Positions 61,917-64,000 of a DNA stretch of 64,000 bases are shown here, in pieces (position 1 is the first letter of the stretch; every line of letters begins with the position of its first letter). The DNA is taken from positions 192,875 through 256,874 of the forward strand of contig NZ_BAAAYN010000023.1 in assembly GCF_039536245.1 (NCBI RefSeq), read 5' to 3'. Source of the DNA: Cryptosporangium minutisporangium. GTDB lineage: Bacteria; Actinomycetota; Actinomycetes; Mycobacteriales; Cryptosporangiaceae. The position numbers and the translations under genes were made by a program. Below the pieces are notes generated by a model. The model was given only the letters and a program-made list of their open reading frames with translations. It ran no database searches and was not told the origin of the DNA.

Positions 61917-64000
61917 GTGGCGGTGACGGCCATACGCTGGGCCGACGAGCAGCAGTACGACGTGCACCTACTGCGCGGCACCACCCGGCTGCTCGCCGAG
62001 AGCCTGATCCTGGAACGCGACGACGGGCCTCCGGTTAGCGCCCAGAACCTTCCGGCCGGCCTCAACGTCTCGGTGAGCTTCGCGGCCCGTACGGTCCTCG
62101 ACCGGCCGCGACACGGGGTCACGATCCGCGCGGCCGACGGCTTCCTCGACGCGGACACCAATCCCCCTTCGGGTGCGCTGGTGCGCAATTTCATGGTCGT
62201 CGCGGGAGTGATCGATCAAGTCTCCGGCAAGACATTCGAGCAGCGGATCCGGGTTCACCTCCACACCTCCGTCGCGCGCATGTGGTTGACGCCAGCGACA
62301 CTCGCGATCCGCAGCGGCGCGGACGGCTCTCGGTTCACCGTCCTCGCACGGTTCGATGACGGGACCATCGGGGACGTCACGAACTGGCCGAATTTGATCT
62401 GGACCGTCACCGAGCCCGGCGCCGGCACGCCGAGCCAGGCCGTACGGTTCGCCCCGGACGTCGGCCTTCAGACGCTCGCAGTGGGCCGGGAGGCACAGGT
62501 CTCCGTCGCGTTCCCCGGCCCGCCACGCCGCACCGCGACCGCCACGGTGCGCACCGAACCGGCATGGTCGACGCCGACGCAGGTCACACCGCTCGCGCGC
62601 CGCCCGGGCGGCGACTGGCGGCAGCGCCCGAATGTCCTGTTCCTGTCCGAGGGCTTCGAGGCCGACGAGGCGCAGGAGTTCCTCCGGGTGGTGCGGGCCG
62701 TCGTCAAGAACTTGCGGACCTGGCCCTCCGCCCGGCCGTACAACCTGGTGGGGGACTTCCTCAACGTCTGGACCTGCTTCCGGCCCTCCCGGGAGGCCGG
62801 GGTGAGCTTCCTCTCGGAGTGTTACACCACGCCACGCCGGAACCGGACGACGGGCGCGCGACTGGTCACCCGCCCCGCCCTGCCATTGACCGCCACGTCC
62901 GAATGGTCCGTGGCGAACCTCGTGGACGCCGTGGGGCTACCCGTCCCGGTCGACGACGGCCCGGGAACGAACACGACGCTTCAGCAAAAACTCCGCGACT
63001 GGGAGCGCCTGTACCCGGGCCGGGTTCCCGCGGACGCGGTCACCCCCGAGGTGTACGCCGACTGGCGGGCGCAGGCCGGGCGCATCCTGGTCAACGAACG
63101 CGACACCGCCTTCGGCTTCGGGTACGGCGAGCGGCCCACGTTCCAGGACCCCGACACCGAGCCGTTCCACCGTCGACGCCTGCGCGAAGCGCCCTTCCTC
63201 GACTTCCTCGGCTCACTGCGGTTTGGCACCGAGCCGATCGGACCCACGTGGACGACCGGCAAGGACCGTCGGCTCGTGTGCCTCGTTCTCCGCAGCCGGT
63301 TCATCAGCGGCAACGCGTTCGGCCATCACTTCTCGATGGCGCTCGGCAGCAAGCAGGAGCTACTGGTGCGCGACGCCGCGAGCGGCGACGGCACGGACCT
63401 CGTCGTTCCCGCGGTTCCCCGCACCGTGCCGCTGACCGCGGTCGGAAGTGCGGCCCATGAGTTCTCGCACTGCGTGAACCTCGCCGACGAGTACGGGCGG
63501 GCGCCCGGCCCGCCTACGGTGACCGAGGCCGCCGAAGTTCGCCGCCATGGCAACGTGCAGCTCGCGAGCGACCTCGGGTCGACCGGGAACATCGATGCCG
63601 ACCGGATCATATGGACCTGGCACCGGATCGCGCGCTGCGGCGTGCTCGCCACCGCACCCGTTCCGCGCGGCGACAACGAGTACACGCTGCGGCTGCGGCC
63701 GGGCGACGCGTTCCCGTTCCAAGTCGACGACCTCGTTCGGCTGCGAGGACGCCCGCTGACACAGCGACCCGACCCGTCGTTCGCGCTCCGCGTGACGGCC
63801 AGGACCGGTGACGAACTGTCGGCGGAGCAGATCGAGGGGTTGCCGACCGCGCTGGATCCCGCACTGTTCCCGGCCGGGGCCGATCCGCAGCTCGACAGCA
63901 TCGTGTACGCGCCGGTCCGCGCAGCCGACGGCACCACCGAGTTGACGCTCGTGGCACCCGCGATCCAGCGACACCTGCGGACGACCCGGCGTCCGCTCTA
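61917..64000 (+). CDS. M64-like metallopeptidase, 3' end cut by window
   Basis: About 694 residues are visible, running off the window. There is no signal peptide: GTG 61917 (AAGGGG seven bases upstream) opens VAVTAIRWADEQQYDVHLLR. The first 230 residues look like Ig-type beta domains. The peptidase part starts near RPNVLFLSEGFEADEAQEFL, a known opening of M64-type proteins. The zinc motif is HEFSHCVNLADEYG, with His514, Glu515, His518 and a following Asp524/Glu525. IgA-peptidase M64 proteins usually read HEFGHxxxxLADEY, so this spacer is one residue shorter. A cytoplasmic or non-classically exported enzyme is possible. Confidence 0.82.
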   Translation, partial: MAVTAIRWADEQQYDVHLLRGTTRLLAESLILERDDGPPVSAQNLPAGLNVSVSFAARTVLDRPRHGVTIRAADGFLDADTNPPSGALVRNFMVVAGVIDQVSGKTFEQRIRVHLHTSVARMWLTPATLAIRSGADGSRFTVLARFDDGTIGDVTNWPNLIWTVTEPGAGTPSQAVRFAPDVGLQTLAVGREAQVSVAFPGPPRRTATATVRTEPAWSTPTQVTPLARRPGGDWRQRPNVLFLSEGFEADEAQEFLRVVRAVVKNLRTWPSARPYNLVGDFLNVWTCFRPSREAGVSFLSECYTTPRRNRTTGARLVTRPALPLTATSEWSVANLVDAVGLPVPVDDGPGTNTTLQQKLRDWERLYPGRVPADAVTPEVYADWRAQAGRILVNERDTAFGFGYGERPTFQDPDTEPFHRRRLREAPFLDFLGSLRFGTEPIGPTWTTGKDRRLVCLVLRSRFISGNAFGHHFSMALGSKQELLVRDAASGDGTDLVVPAVPRTVPLTAVGSAAHEFSHCVNLADEYGRAPGPPTVTEAAEVRRHGNVQLASDLGSTGNIDADRIIWTWHRIARCGVLATAPVPRGDNEYTLRLRPGDAFPFQVDDLVRLRGRPLTQRPDPSFALRVTARTGDELSAEQIEGLPTALDPALFPAGADPQLDSIVYAPVRAADGTTELTLVAPAIQRHLRTTRRPL

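Noticed and set aside
1-64000. Search for CRISPR arrays, tRNA genes, transposases or phage modules
   Set aside because: No regularly spaced direct repeats, cloverleaf-like genes or DDE/integrase motifs were seen by eye. A tool search could still find a tRNA that I missed.

Overview
The window is very GC-rich and densely coded. Many genes start with GTG, and many neighbours overlap by ATGA or GTGA. TetR/PadR/AraC/FCD regulators, GAF-ANTAR and FHA proteins, Ser/Thr kinases, DUF6891, DUF6493 and AztABCD-type zinc transport are all present. Together these point to a filamentous, high-GC actinomycete. The genus cannot be fixed from sequence alone. No tRNA, rRNA, CRISPR array, transposase or phage gene was seen.

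Layout. 0-4.3 kb: an EamA transporter divergent from an Lrp regulator, a SpoU methyltransferase, a PhzF protein and an M50 membrane protease. 4.4-8.9 kb: a TetR-controlled block with two DUF2867 paralogs, a frameshifted type II NADH dehydrogenase-like gene, a small membrane protein and an SRPBCC protein; three copies of one 16-bp inverted repeat tie the regulator to the DUF2867 genes. 8.9-12.6 kb: a TetR/MFS efflux pair, an acetyltransferase and an FCD regulator. 13.1-17.1 kb: a coupled SWIM zinc-finger and DUF6493 pair. 17.2-30.4 kb: mixed genes including a DUF4429 pseudogene, a CHASE3 histidine kinase beside a GAF-ANTAR protein, a BtrH-like protein, a DrrAB-like exporter, and a FAD monooxygenase facing a TetR gene across twin operators. 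30.5-36.1 kb: an amine oxidase, a PadR/membrane protein pair, DUF6891, AraC and a broken VOC gene.

From 36.1 to 49.8 kb the window is a metal-homeostasis island. A zinc system (aztA/B/C/D plus an extra beta-propeller lipoprotein) carries two good Zur boxes. A copper set follows (PCu(A)C chaperone, Tat-exported DyP peroxidase, CopC), flanked by a membrane-protein gene and its decayed copy. Next come a PepSY membrane protein and a FecCD-type ABC importer with a fused-in methyltransferase gene. That importer operon lies behind an inverted repeat that fits the nickel regulator Nur consensus, so it may import nickel or a nickel chelate.

50-64 kb: a stand-alone SNF2 ATPase, an FMN-binding PPOX protein, a LysR remnant, a RibD/DHFR-like reductase, an SRPBCC protein, a coupled pair of Ser/Thr kinases (one with WD40 repeats, one with an FHA domain), an SMP-30 lactonase-like protein, and the 5' part of an M64-like metallopeptidase cut by the window end.

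Gene decay is frequent. Single-base frameshifts or remnants occur in the NADH dehydrogenase, VOC, DUF4429, LysR and copper-locus membrane genes. Some could be sequence errors, but the copper-locus copy and the LysR remnant have lost too much to be errors.
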